Below are positions 33,187-42,573 of a DNA stretch of 64,000 nucleotides, one piece after another. The notes under the pieces were generated by a model. The model was not told the origin of the DNA and did not search any database. It saw only the letters and a program-made list of their open reading frames with translations. The DNA is taken from NCBI GenBank assembly GCA_028704435.1, contig JAQWFL010000015.1, forward strand, positions 1 to 64,000, given 5' to 3'. The DNA comes from Anaerostipes sp. (GTDB taxonomy: Bacteria; Bacillota; Clostridia; Lachnospirales; Lachnospiraceae). The number at the start of each line of letters is the position of its first letter. Position 1 is the stretch's first letter. The translations under genes were made by a program, and so were the position numbers.

Positions 33187-33215
33187 TTGCAAAGAGGGTT
33201 AGAAAATAGTAAAAT
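33187..33215 (+). promoter_or_regulatory. promoter of the hybrid kinase gene
   Basis: TTGCAA (33187-33192), 17-bp spacer, TAAAAT (33210-33215), 45 bases before the GTG start. Confidence 0.55.
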
Positions 33216-33260
33216 TAGAAGCGAGTACTTTACGAAATATTAGTAGGGGAGGAGTACAAA

Positions 33261-36170
33261 GTGAAGAAACATAACTATGATAAGAAGATATTTCACTATC
33301 GATTATATTTGGCGGGCGTCATTGTTTTAACATTTGGCATCGCAGCTGCAGTTGTGTGGATGGGGATAGGGACTTTAAATAAAGAAGCAAATCAATTTTC
33401 GGGAGAGATTGCCTGGGATTATGACAATCTTATAGATAGCTATGAGACAACCTTTCGTGTAATGGCAGGACAGATAAAGGAGAAGATAAAAGAAAATCCT
33501 TCTCTTGATGAAATGAATCAATGGCTTCAGAGTAAGCAAAAATATTTTGAAGAGCAAATTGGTATCGATGCATATGATGGAGTTGCACTTACATATAAAG
33601 GTGGATATGCTCACAGTTGGAACATTGAGGATAATGATGATTATGAGCCTAGTACGAGACCATGGTATCGACAGGCACAAAGGGCCAAGGGAAAAGTTAC
33701 AGTTGTTGCTCCCTATACCAACTATCTAGGATCGTTGTATGATAATGAGGATGAGGCCATTGTTATGACGATTGCACAAAAGTACAATAAACAAATCAGC
33801 ATACATTATGATATTAAGATTACTCAGATTGGAAAATTGGTTCAAAATAGGATTCGTCGTTACGATAATTCTAAGATTATTTTATATGATCGGGATGGGT
33901 ATATTTTAAGTAGTACCGATGATAAGGAGTTTGGGCACAATATTTACAATCCAGATCAAAAGATTAGCGAAGATTTAAGCAAAAAAATAAAAAAGAGCCG
34001 TAGCATTGGGAAGAGTTTTATCCTTTCAAAGGTAGATGGGGAGTTAAGACTTCTATATTCATCAAGAGATAAAAATGGAAATACATTGTGCATCTCCTAC
34101 TCATTTTGGACAGTAATGGTGGATACATTTGCTGTGGTGGGATTGATTGTGGGGGTGTTGATTCTACTTGAAATTTTTATGTACATTAGAAATAAAAGAT
34201 ATATTCTAGAGTTTCACCGCAGGGATAGAAGGCTTTCTCATATTCTAAATGCTTCTTATGATAAGGAACTGTTTGTATATTTGGATTCTATGGAGTTCTA
34301 TGGAAATGAAGAAGCACAGCAACTTCTGGGAAATACAAAATACAAAGAATTGTATCAATATATGTATGACATTATGGAAGATAATGACTCCAAATATCGA
34401 TTTGCACAGTTTTTGTCTCCAGAAGCATTGAGAAATGAACAAAACGAAAAAGAGATACTTGTTTCCCAGAAATTTAATATTAAAATAGATTTGACAGGGA
34501 AAGAACAAAAAACCATTTATGAGATTTATCGAATGATTACAAAAAATGATGATAAAATGATTGCGGCTATTTTAGTAAATGATGTGACAGAAGATGCCAC
34601 TATTTTAAGGGAAGCTTTACAAAGAGCCGAACAGGCAAGTGAGGCAAAAGGTAATTTTCTTACAAAAATGAGTCATGAGATTCGAACTCCTATGAATGCA
34701 ATTATTGGGGAAACAACATTGGCATTAAGGCAGATGGATCAGACGGATAAGGTAGAAATATGTTTGGAAAAAGTTATGATTTCATCGAAACATTTGTTGA
34801 ATTTAATTAACGATATTCTAGATATGTCATCTATCGAAAGTAATAAGATGAAGATTGCCCATGCAGAGTTTGATATTAAAGAAGTTGTATCTACAGTATC
34901 TACTTTGTACTATTCTCAATGTAAGGAAAAAGGAATTGAATTTAAAACAAAGCTAGATGAAGTTAGAACAGAGATTTTAGTTGGAGATCAGCTTCGGATT
35001 CAGCAGATTATACTAAACTTATTGTCTAATGCAGTGAAATTTACATCAAGAGGTGGAGAGATTATATTTGCATTAAGTGAAGATAATATTTCAGGTAAGA
35101 ATCTTGATTTACATATCCATATAATGGATACAGGTGCAGGAATGAGTAAGGAATATATGAATCGGATTTTCCAACCATTTGAACAAGAACATGCATTGAC
35201 GGCTAAGGAACATGGCGGATCTGGTTTGGGACTTTCCATTACTAAGAACTTGATGGAACTTATGAATGGGTCTATCACAGTGGAAAGTGAGGAAGGAAAG
35301 GGAACTGTCTTTGATATTAGTATTCCTTGTGAAATAGCGGAGAATCAAGTGCGAATGGATACTAGTTTGATTTCCTCTATGAGAGCAATTGTTGTGGATG
35401 ATGATAAAGATACTCTTGACTATATAGGGAATATTTTAAATCATATTGGAATTAGTCATGATTGTGTCACTTGTGGAAAAGATGCCATTGAAATGATTAC
35501 CAAGGCAAGGAACGATAAAAAGATGTATGATGTCTGTCTTTTGGATTGGAGAATGAAAGGTATCTCAGGATTAGAATTAGCAGAAAAGATTCGCTTAGCT
35601 TGTGGAGACCAACCTATTATTTTGATTGCATCGGCTTATGACTTAAACGAAATTAATGATGACGCAAAGAAGGCTGGAGTAGATATGTGCGTAGCAAAAC
35701 CAATATTTCAGTCATCGCTGTTTAATATGTTAATGAAATTAAATCAGGGCAAATTAGTGCATCAATGTGAAAAGAAAACAGATTATGATTTTACAGGAAA
35801 GCGTATTTTGCTGGTGGATGATACTGAGATTAACTTAGAAATTGCAAAAGAATTACTGGAGATGGTTAATTTTAAGGTAGATGTTGCATGGGATGGAAAA
35901 GAAGCTCTTAATATGTTTGAAAAGTCAAAACCGGGAACCTATAACGTTATTTTGATGGATGTACAGATGCCAGTGATGAATGGGTATGAAGCAACAAGGG
36001 CAATTCGAGGGTCAAAACATTCAGAAGCGAAAAGTATATGTGTTATTGCCATGACAGCCAATGCATTTGCAGAGGATATTGCAAAATCAATGCAGGCAGG
36101 AATGGATGACCATATTTCAAAGCCAATTGATACAGAATTAATGTATGATATTTTAAATAGATATGTATAG
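33261..36170 (+). CDS. hybrid sensor histidine kinase with extracellular Cache-type sensor and two receivers
   Basis: A 969-residue membrane kinase. Seen: TM1 (about 14-36), a large extracellular sensor (about 40-285) with WYRQAQRAKGKVTVVAPYTN as in Cache domains, TM2 (about 288-310), a cytoplasmic PAS-like linker, HisKA with MSHEIRTPMNAIIGE (His472), HATPase with NLLSNAVKFT, DTGAGMS and GGSGLGLSI, then two receivers with aspartates in LLDWRMKG (about 762) and LMDVQMPVMNG (about 899). The GTG at 33261 follows GGGGAGGAG. It sits 33 bases before a c-di-GMP type response protein, probably its output. Confidence 0.92.
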   Translation: MKKHNYDKKIFHYRLYLAGVIVLTFGIAAAVVWMGIGTLNKEANQFSGEIAWDYDNLIDSYETTFRVMAGQIKEKIKENPSLDEMNQWLQSKQKYFEEQIGIDAYDGVALTYKGGYAHSWNIEDNDDYEPSTRPWYRQAQRAKGKVTVVAPYTNYLGSLYDNEDEAIVMTIAQKYNKQISIHYDIKITQIGKLVQNRIRRYDNSKIILYDRDGYILSSTDDKEFGHNIYNPDQKISEDLSKKIKKSRSIGKSFILSKVDGELRLLYSSRDKNGNTLCISYSFWTVMVDTFAVVGLIVGVLILLEIFMYIRNKRYILEFHRRDRRLSHILNASYDKELFVYLDSMEFYGNEEAQQLLGNTKYKELYQYMYDIMEDNDSKYRFAQFLSPEALRNEQNEKEILVSQKFNIKIDLTGKEQKTIYEIYRMITKNDDKMIAAILVNDVTEDATILREALQRAEQASEAKGNFLTKMSHEIRTPMNAIIGETTLALRQMDQTDKVEICLEKVMISSKHLLNLINDILDMSSIESNKMKIAHAEFDIKEVVSTVSTLYYSQCKEKGIEFKTKLDEVRTEILVGDQLRIQQIILNLLSNAVKFTSRGGEIIFALSEDNISGKNLDLHIHIMDTGAGMSKEYMNRIFQPFEQEHALTAKEHGGSGLGLSITKNLMELMNGSITVESEEGKGTVFDISIPCEIAENQVRMDTSLISSMRAIVVDDDKDTLDYIGNILNHIGISHDCVTCGKDAIEMITKARNDKKMYDVCLLDWRMKGISGLELAEKIRLACGDQPIILIASAYDLNEINDDAKKAGVDMCVAKPIFQSSLFNMLMKLNQGKLVHQCEKKTDYDFTGKRILLVDDTEINLEIAKELLEMVNFKVDVAWDGKEALNMFEKSKPGTYNVILMDVQMPVMNGYEATRAIRGSKHSEAKSICVIAMTANAFAEDIAKSMQAGMDDHISKPIDTELMYDILNRYV

Positions 36171-36203
36171 CAGATAATTTTTCCAGCCATACAGGGGGAT
36201 AGG

Positions 36204-39200
36204 ATGAATCAAAGACAGACAATCTTAATCGTAGAAGATGAGAAGATTAACCGAAAAATTATAACCAAAATATTAGGAGAAGAGTATGATTTAATAGAAG
36301 CCGAAAATGGAATCCATGGATTTAATGCCCTCGAAAGATATGATCAGAAGATTTCAGCTATTCTTCTTGATTTAACAATGCCTATTATGGATGGATATGA
36401 ATTCTTAAAACGTATTGGAACAAGTAAGTGGAACAAAATTCCTATTATTGTTATGACAGGGGATGCTAATCCAGAAACAGAAAAAGAAGCTCTTGATTTG
36501 GGAGCGTGGGATTTTGTACCGAAACCGTATAACACACAAATTTTAAAAAGCCGTCTAGTAAGTGCTATTTCAAAAAGTAAGGTAGATGTATACAAGCAGA
36601 TTCACCATATGTCAGAACATGATCCGTTAACAGGACTTCATAACAGAGAAAAAATGTTTGCAAATACTGCGAAGATGATTGCCTATTATAAAGAACAGAA
36701 GTTTGTATTTTTAAAAGCAGATCTTGATCATTTTTCTCTTTATAATACAACTTTTGGAGAAGAGGATGGGAATCGTTTATTAGTTCATTATGCAGATTTA
36801 ATACGTGAATTTTGTGATATTTACGAGTTACATGCCTATGGGAGAATTAGTGCAGATATTTTCTGTGCCTGTATTCCATGGGATGACAATGAAAAAAGAT
36901 TGAAAAATCGAGTAGAAGAGTTGAATCAACGGGTGGATGAATATAAGGAAGACTATGTTCTTGAAATTTCCGTAGGTGTATGTGTAGTGGAAAAAGGGAT
37001 GAAAGTTGAGGACTTATATCACAGAGCATCTTTTGGGGCAAAGAAATGTAAGAATCGCTTTGGAGTTCACCTTGGAACATACAGCGAAGAGGAGATTGAG
37101 CAGGAGGCAGAAAATATAGCTATTGTAAATGATATGCAAAAGGCATTAGACGAGGAACAGTTTCTTGTTTATATTCAGCCTAAAGTCAATTTGTTAAATG
37201 ATGAGGTTTGCGGGGGAGAGGCATTGGTTCGCTGGAAACATCCTGTCAAAGGGCTGATTTCTCCAGGACGATTTATTCCTGTATTTGAGCAGAATGGATT
37301 TATTTCTAAGGTTGATTATTATGTCTGGGAGCATACATGTAGAAGGCTTCACCAATGGGTGGAGGCAGGATATAAACCAGATCCTATCTCTGTTAATATA
37401 TCAAGAGTTAGTTTATATAATCCTCATTTGGATAAGGTTTTAATTGAGTTGATAAAAAGATATGATTTGTCACCTGAATTGCTGGAGTTAGAGATTACAG
37501 AAAGTGCATATATGACAAGTCCGGACCTTATGAATGGTGTTGTAAAAAAACTTCACCAAGCAGGTTTTACTATTTTAATTGATGATTTTGGAAGTGATTA
37601 TTCTTCTCTAAATACCTTAAAGAATATGGATATAGATGTGTTGAAAATTGACATGAAGTTTATTCCCAAGGAAGATGATGTAGAAAAAGGCGAGATTATC
37701 ATTGCATCCATGATTAAAATGGCAAAGTGGTTAGGGGTCACTGTTATTTGTGAAGGTGTTGAGACGCGAAGACAAAGAGATTTTTTGGAAGGTGCGGGAT
37801 GTGATATCATTCAGGGATTTTTCTATGCAAAACCAATGCCGAAAGATGAATATGAGAAGAACTATGTAATTCCTAAGACATGGGACAAAAATACAGGAGA
37901 GGAATTGACTTCTTTTGATGAAGAAACTAAGATCCTTATCATTGATGATGCACAAGAAACTTGTGATCTTCTAGAGGCCTATTTTGCCAATCGTTATACC
38001 GTAAAATCCTGCAACAGTGCAGAGGAAGGGCTTATTTTTTTAAGGAAATATTCAGACTCAGTGAAACTTATTCTTGTGGATAATATAATGCCTGGAATGT
38101 CAGGAATTGAATTTCTCAAATACTGCCGTTACAGCAGTGAATTAGATATAATTCCCAAGATTATGATTACGGTAGGGGATTCAGTGGAAGAGCAGGTAAA
38201 TGCATTTGATGCAGGTGCTTATGACTTTATTTCAAAGCCACTGATACGAGAAATTGTTCTTGCTAGAGTAAAGCATGTGATGGAAACTGCATATCACTAT
38301 ACTAATTATGAAAAAATTCAACAGGAATGTCGGAGGGAATGTGAATGCGATGTGCAAACTGGTCTTTTGCTCAGAGAAGCTTTTGAAGAATTGTCTGGAC
38401 GTATTCTAAATGCATTTCCAGAAGATTCTATGGCATTGTATTTAATTGATATTGATAATTTTAAAAATATTAATGAACAATATGGAATGAAAACAGGAGA
38501 CGACATTATCAAAAATCTCACCTTGCAGTTACGAAAAATCTTTCGTAAATCAGATGTAATTGGAAGGATTGATGGAGATCAATTCGCTGTTTTATTATGT
38601 GGGATGACGGATCGAAAGGTAATAAAGCGGAAAAGTGCAGAGACTTTAAAGCAGATTAGTTTTCTTGGAAGTCGTGAGTATGGAATTAAGTTAAGTGTAA
38701 GTATCGGGTTAGTATTTATTGGGAAAAATGAGAACATTGATGTTGTTTTAACAAAAGCAGATCAGGCACTAATGCAGGCAAAGAAACAGAGAAAAGGAGT
38801 CACTGTTGTGTATGGAGAAAGCATTCCTCCAATTTTAAATGACGAAAGGAAGATTGTGTTGGTTTGCGGGAATGAGAAGCAGGTATACAGTGATGTTGCA
38901 CTTGCCTATGGGGAAGAGGCGTCCTTTGCCTATGCTGGTAATTTTGAAGAAGTAAAGGAATGTCATCAGAAGTATAGAGATAGAGTGAAAGTACTGTGTC
39001 TGGACTTTAATGCACTTATAGATGGATATAAAGATGTTTTTGCATGGATAGAAGAAAGAAAAGAATGGAGAAATATCCCGGTGATTGCACTGTGGAGGCA
39101 AGGGCAGATAGAACAAATCAGAGAAGCCATGAACTTTAATGTACGTGAAATTGTATCCCTTCCAATTGAAATGGATACATTGCAAGAGAGGTTATCCTAT

Positions 39201-39224
39201 GCTCTTATGAAGTCTCATTCATAG
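36204..39224 (+). CDS. multidomain response regulator: REC-GGDEF-EAL-REC-GGDEF-REC-like
   Basis: A 1006-residue cytoplasmic c-di-GMP protein. REC1 (1-120) has Asp56 in LLDLTMP. GGDEF1 is degenerate (GRISADIF, about 212). The EAL domain (about 320-560) keeps EALVRW, SVNISR, ELEITES, IDDFGSDYSSL and EGVETRR, so phosphodiesterase activity is expected. REC2 has LVDNIMPGMSG. GGDEF2 reads RIDGDQF in place of GGDEF but keeps an upstream RxxD (RKSD) inhibitory site. The last 120 residues look like a worn receiver. The net role is probably c-di-GMP breakdown or sensing under control of the adjacent hybrid kinase. Confidence 0.9.
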   Translation: MNQRQTILIVEDEKINRKIITKILGEEYDLIEAENGIHGFNALERYDQKISAILLDLTMPIMDGYEFLKRIGTSKWNKIPIIVMTGDANPETEKEALDLGAWDFVPKPYNTQILKSRLVSAISKSKVDVYKQIHHMSEHDPLTGLHNREKMFANTAKMIAYYKEQKFVFLKADLDHFSLYNTTFGEEDGNRLLVHYADLIREFCDIYELHAYGRISADIFCACIPWDDNEKRLKNRVEELNQRVDEYKEDYVLEISVGVCVVEKGMKVEDLYHRASFGAKKCKNRFGVHLGTYSEEEIEQEAENIAIVNDMQKALDEEQFLVYIQPKVNLLNDEVCGGEALVRWKHPVKGLISPGRFIPVFEQNGFISKVDYYVWEHTCRRLHQWVEAGYKPDPISVNISRVSLYNPHLDKVLIELIKRYDLSPELLELEITESAYMTSPDLMNGVVKKLHQAGFTILIDDFGSDYSSLNTLKNMDIDVLKIDMKFIPKEDDVEKGEIIIASMIKMAKWLGVTVICEGVETRRQRDFLEGAGCDIIQGFFYAKPMPKDEYEKNYVIPKTWDKNTGEELTSFDEETKILIIDDAQETCDLLEAYFANRYTVKSCNSAEEGLIFLRKYSDSVKLILVDNIMPGMSGIEFLKYCRYSSELDIIPKIMITVGDSVEEQVNAFDAGAYDFISKPLIREIVLARVKHVMETAYHYTNYEKIQQECRRECECDVQTGLLLREAFEELSGRILNAFPEDSMALYLIDIDNFKNINEQYGMKTGDDIIKNLTLQLRKIFRKSDVIGRIDGDQFAVLLCGMTDRKVIKRKSAETLKQISFLGSREYGIKLSVSIGLVFIGKNENIDVVLTKADQALMQAKKQRKGVTVVYGESIPPILNDERKIVLVCGNEKQVYSDVALAYGEEASFAYAGNFEEVKECHQKYRDRVKVLCLDFNALIDGYKDVFAWIEERKEWRNIPVIALWRQGQIEQIREAMNFNVREIVSLPIEMDTLQERLSYALMKSHS

Positions 39225-39263
39225 AGCTTATAGATCGTAAAAAGAATAAGAAATAAACCATGA

Positions 39264-39294
39264 AAATCAAGGGAAACCTTGGTTTTTTTATTTT
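39264..39294 (+). terminator. terminator after the signalling operon
   Basis: The stem ATCAAGG / CCTTGGT with a GAAA tetraloop is followed by TTTTTTATTTT. Confidence 0.75.
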
Positions 39295-39369
39295 GACAAT
39301 AACAGGGATTTTTTTAGTTATAGAAAGAAAAAGAAAGGATGTAAATAAGTGGAATAAGATTGCAAAGGG

Positions 39370-39426
39370 TTGCCACATATGTGGCAATCATTTGGTATGG
39401 CGAGTTAATTTTTCACTGGGTATAAT
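39370..39426 (+). promoter_or_regulatory. MtlR-like palindrome and promoter of the third PTS operon
   Basis: A perfect 18-bp palindrome, TTGCCACATATGTGGCAA (39370-39387), lies about 34 bp before TATAAT (39421-39426), which has no good -35. Each arm fits the MtlR half-site TTGNCACA / TGTGNCAA known from Firmicute mannitol activators, but the arms are 2 bp apart instead of 4. It is the likely site for the PRD regulator encoded at 47813. Confidence 0.65.
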
Positions 39427-39467
39427 AAGCTTACAACATATAAATGAAACAAAAGGAGGAGAGAGAT

Positions 39468-40211
39468 ATGTTTATATCAGCAGTTTTAGTTGCAATTATT
39501 GCAATCGGCAGTCAGTGGTGGTTCAGCCATACGATTACAAGAACTTGGCTTTACCCAATTTGGGCAGGATTTCTTGTAGCAGTCGTTATGGGAGAGCCAA
39601 TTGAAGGAATGAAGGCAGCAGCTTACATTCAGTTAACTTATTTAGGATGGATTACAGCAGGAGGAACAATGCCAGGAAATCTAATGGTAGCGGGTGTATT
39701 TGGTACGGCCCTTACAATTATTTCTGGAGCATCACCAAGTTTAGCACCAACATTCGCAGTTCCATTTAGTTTGTTAGGTATTTTAATTAATCAGGCTTAC
39801 ATGACCATTAACAGTTTCTGGATTCATAAAGCAGATCAATACTTAGAAAATGGAAACATCAGAGGTGTCCGTCTTATGAACTATGTACCATCGGGATTAA
39901 CGGCACTTGTATTTTATGGAATTCCAGCATTTAGTTTAGTGTACTTTGGAGGAGATTTTGCTACAAAGGCATTGGCAATGATTCCAGAAACAATGATCAA
40001 TGCATTAAACACAGTAGGAGCATTGATGCCAGCACTAGGAATTGCAATGTTATTAAGTTTCTTAGGAAAGAAAAAGATTGTTGCATTTTTCTTTATCGGT
40101 TATTTCCTAACGATTTACGCAAAAATCGATACAATGGCAGTTACAATATTTGCAGCAGCAATTGGAGCACTTGTATATCTATTTACAGCAAGTAAGGAAG
40201 AGGAGGCATAG
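39468..40211 (+). CDS. PTS mannose-family EIIC component (second system)
   Basis: A 247-residue membrane subunit. The ATG at 39468 follows AAAAGGAGG. Seen: WLYPIWAGFLVAVVMGEPIEGMKAAAYIQLTYLGWITAGGTMPGN, the typical EIIC start, and GALMPALGIAMLLSFLGK. It is paralogous to the EIIC at 19331 but lacks that protein's acidic tail and has a different sequence throughout. EIID starts two bases after its stop. The matching EIIB is 3.9 kb downstream. Confidence 0.92.
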   Translation: MFISAVLVAIIAIGSQWWFSHTITRTWLYPIWAGFLVAVVMGEPIEGMKAAAYIQLTYLGWITAGGTMPGNLMVAGVFGTALTIISGASPSLAPTFAVPFSLLGILINQAYMTINSFWIHKADQYLENGNIRGVRLMNYVPSGLTALVFYGIPAFSLVYFGGDFATKALAMIPETMINALNTVGALMPALGIAMLLSFLGKKKIVAFFFIGYFLTIYAKIDTMAVTIFAAAIGALVYLFTASKEEEA

Positions 40212-40213
40212 AC

Positions 40214-41035
40214 ATGGGAGAAGTAAAATTAACAAAAAAAGAATTAGTAAAACATTTCTTACTTGGTTATTCAAGTGAAACTTGCTACAACTATGAGCGT
40301 CTTCAAGCATTAGGAACAACCAATGCTATGATTCCAATTGTAAGAAAATTGTATCCAAACAAAGAAGATCAGGCAAAAGCATTAAAGAAATACATGGTTT
40401 TCTTTAACACAGAGCCATCTTGGATGGGAACAGTTATTCATGGAGTTGCAGCATCTATGGAAGAGCAGGCAGCCAATGGAGTAGATATTGATGCAGAAGA
40501 TATTAACGCAGTTCGTACCGGACTTATGGGACCTTTGGCAGGAATTGGTGATACTGTATCACAAGGTATTGTTTATCCGATTTTAGCAGGTATTGCTTGT
40601 AGTTTAGCTTTAGCAGGAAATATTGCAGGACCAATTATCTTTGAAGTTGTGTATAAGGTATTAATGCTTGGAATGGGTTATGCAATGTACATGATGGGAT
40701 ATAATCAAGGAAAATCAGCGATTTTAAAGATTCTAAAAGCAGGTACATTAAATCGTATTACTGAAGTATTTAGTATTATTGGTTTGATGGTAGTAGGTAA
40801 TATGGCAGCCACAAGGGTTAATATATGTACGCCAATTGCATTTAAAGTTGGAAAAGTAGCAATCAACTTACAAAATATTTTAGATTCACTTTTGCCAGGA
40901 ATGTTACCTTTAATTGCAACTTTATTAGTATGGAAGCTTCTTGATAAGAAGGTAAAACCAACATACATTATTGTAATTCTATTTATCGTAGGTATTATTA
41001 CATCACTTGTTGGAGCATTGGCTGTAGCAGCATAA
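40214..41035 (+). CDS. PTS mannose-family EIID component (second system)
   Basis: A 273-residue membrane protein with SSETCYNYERLQALG, MVFFNTEPSWMGTVIHGVAASMEEQAANG and VRTGLMGPLAGIGDTVSQGIVYPI, all family signatures, and C-terminal helices. It forms the membrane channel with the EIIC before it. EIIA follows after 19 bases. Confidence 0.93.
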   Translation: MGEVKLTKKELVKHFLLGYSSETCYNYERLQALGTTNAMIPIVRKLYPNKEDQAKALKKYMVFFNTEPSWMGTVIHGVAASMEEQAANGVDIDAEDINAVRTGLMGPLAGIGDTVSQGIVYPILAGIACSLALAGNIAGPIIFEVVYKVLMLGMGYAMYMMGYNQGKSAILKILKAGTLNRITEVFSIIGLMVVGNMAATRVNICTPIAFKVGKVAINLQNILDSLLPGMLPLIATLLVWKLLDKKVKPTYIIVILFIVGIITSLVGALAVAA

Positions 41036-41054
41036 AATACTGGAGGAAAAGAAC

Positions 41055-41450
41055 ATGGTAGGAATTGTAGTAGCAAGTCATGGGCAGTTGTGCGAGGGGA
41101 TTTTAAATAGTGTATCCATGGTGGCAGGAGAATTGGAGCAAACAAAAACAGTATCTCTTGTTCCAGGAATGACACCTGATACATATGCGCAGATGATGCG
41201 TGATGCCATCGGTGAGATGGATACAGGAGATGGAGTGGTTGTTCTCATAGATTTATTAGGTGGGACACCGTTTAATACCATTGGTTCTCTGGCAAGAGAA
41301 TATAATGTACAAATTGTAACAGGAATGAATATGGCAGCTGTCATTACATTAGCATTAGAGCGTAGTGAAGATACAACATTAGATGAGCTTGCAAAGTTAG
41401 CTGAAACTGCGGCACATGATGGAATCAAGCTACTAAACCCAAACAGTTAA
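41055..41450 (+). CDS. PTS mannose-family EIIA component (second system)
   Basis: A 131-residue cytoplasmic phosphocarrier. IVVASHGQLCEG contains the phosphorylated His9 and VLIDLLGGTPFNTIG the conserved active loop. It is similar in length to family norms and has no acidic tail, unlike the EIIA at 18407. GGAGG precedes the ATG. It passes phosphate to the EIIB at 44900. Confidence 0.92.
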   Translation: MVGIVVASHGQLCEGILNSVSMVAGELEQTKTVSLVPGMTPDTYAQMMRDAIGEMDTGDGVVVLIDLLGGTPFNTIGSLAREYNVQIVTGMNMAAVITLALERSEDTTLDELAKLAETAAHDGIKLLNPNS

Positions 41451-41466
41451 TCGAGGAGGAAGTCAA

Positions 41467-42516
41467 ATGAAAGCCATGAGATTACATGCAATCTGTGATT
41501 TTGCCTGTGAAGAGGTAGAATTGCCAGAACTAAAAGATGATGAGATTTTATTAAAGGTAGGAGCTTGTGGAGTATGTGGATCTGATATTCCAAGGGTATT
41601 TGAACTTGGAGCTCATGTATTCCCAATTACCATTGGACACGAATTTGCCGGAACCGTTGTAAAAACAGCAAATAAAAAGGATGAAGATTTAATCGGAAAG
41701 AAGGCGGCAATTTTCCCTTTGATTCCTTGTGGAACTTGTGAATTCTGTAAAGAAGAACAGTTTGCACAGTGTACCAATTATAATTATCTAGGTTCTAGAT
41801 GTGATGGCGGATTTGCAGAATATTGTGTGATACCATCGAAATGGCAGCTGGTATTTTCAAATGACGAGAATACATCTATGGAAAGTTTATCCCTTGTAGA
41901 ACCGGCAACAGTAGCACAGCACGCAGTCAGGAAAGCAAAGATTTCAGAGGGAAGCAATGTACTGATTTTGGGAGCAGGTCCCATTGGATTACTGGCAGCT
42001 CGTTTTAGTAAATTGTTTGGTGCTGGGCAGGTTGCATTAACAGATATTAGTGATGAAAAGATAGACTTCGCACAGGAGAAAGGATTCCAGGTTTTCAATA
42101 CATTAGAAGAAGGCAGTGCAAAAGAGATTCAGGGATACTTTAAAAACCATAAAATAGATGTTGTCATTGAGGGAACTGGAAGTACCCCAGGGCTTAATAC
42201 AGCCATTGAGCTGATAAAACCTTTTGGAAGAATTGTAATGCTGGGGAATCCACATGGAGATACCATGATTCAACTGCAGAATCACAGTAGTATTTTAAGA
42301 AAAGAAATAGAATTTTATGGTGTATGGAATTCCATTTATTCTGATAAAGAATTAAATGAATGGAAATATACAGTTGAAATGATTGATACAGGAAAATTAA
42401 AAGTAGATGATTTAATCACACACAAAGTAAAGCTAGAAGATGTTGCAAAATTATTTTCGCAAATATATCATCGTGAGATTACTGTATGCAAGGCTATTTA
42501 TAGTAAGGAAGTGTAA
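41467..42516 (+). CDS. GatD-like zinc polyol-phosphate dehydrogenase 1
   Basis: A 349-residue medium-chain dehydrogenase close to galactitol-1-phosphate 5-dehydrogenase. Seen: GVCGSDIPRVFELGAHVFPITIGHEFAG, structural zinc CGTCEFCKEEQFAQC, LGSRCDGGFAEYCV and ILGAGPIGLLAARF. The phrase pattern CGSDIPR...GSR.DGGFAEY is shared with GatD. It is especially like the gene at 45386 (shared LITHK/LITHR, VCKAIY/VCKAVY ends), indicating a duplication. It likely oxidises an imported hexitol phosphate. A terminator-like hairpin follows. Confidence 0.88.
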   Translation: MKAMRLHAICDFACEEVELPELKDDEILLKVGACGVCGSDIPRVFELGAHVFPITIGHEFAGTVVKTANKKDEDLIGKKAAIFPLIPCGTCEFCKEEQFAQCTNYNYLGSRCDGGFAEYCVIPSKWQLVFSNDENTSMESLSLVEPATVAQHAVRKAKISEGSNVLILGAGPIGLLAARFSKLFGAGQVALTDISDEKIDFAQEKGFQVFNTLEEGSAKEIQGYFKNHKIDVVIEGTGSTPGLNTAIELIKPFGRIVMLGNPHGDTMIQLQNHSSILRKEIEFYGVWNSIYSDKELNEWKYTVEMIDTGKLKVDDLITHKVKLEDVAKLFSQIYHREITVCKAIYSKEV

Positions 42517-42520
42517 CACT

Positions 42521-42556
42521 ATAAAAGGCTCCATATCGTATGGGGCCTTTTGTTAT
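42521..42556 (+). terminator. internal terminator of the third PTS operon
   Basis: AAAAGGCTCCATA pairs with TATGGGGCCTTTT around TCG and is followed by TGTTAT. The T tract is poor, so partial read-through into the epimerase gene is likely. Confidence 0.65.
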
Positions 42557-42573
42557 AGAAAAAGGAGGGCAAA

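Noticed and set aside
39293-39323. Promoter TTGACA ... TTATAG just after the terminator at 39264
   Set aside because: The spacer is 19 bp and the element lies within the T tract of the terminator; the TATAAT at 39421 with the upstream palindrome is a better candidate.
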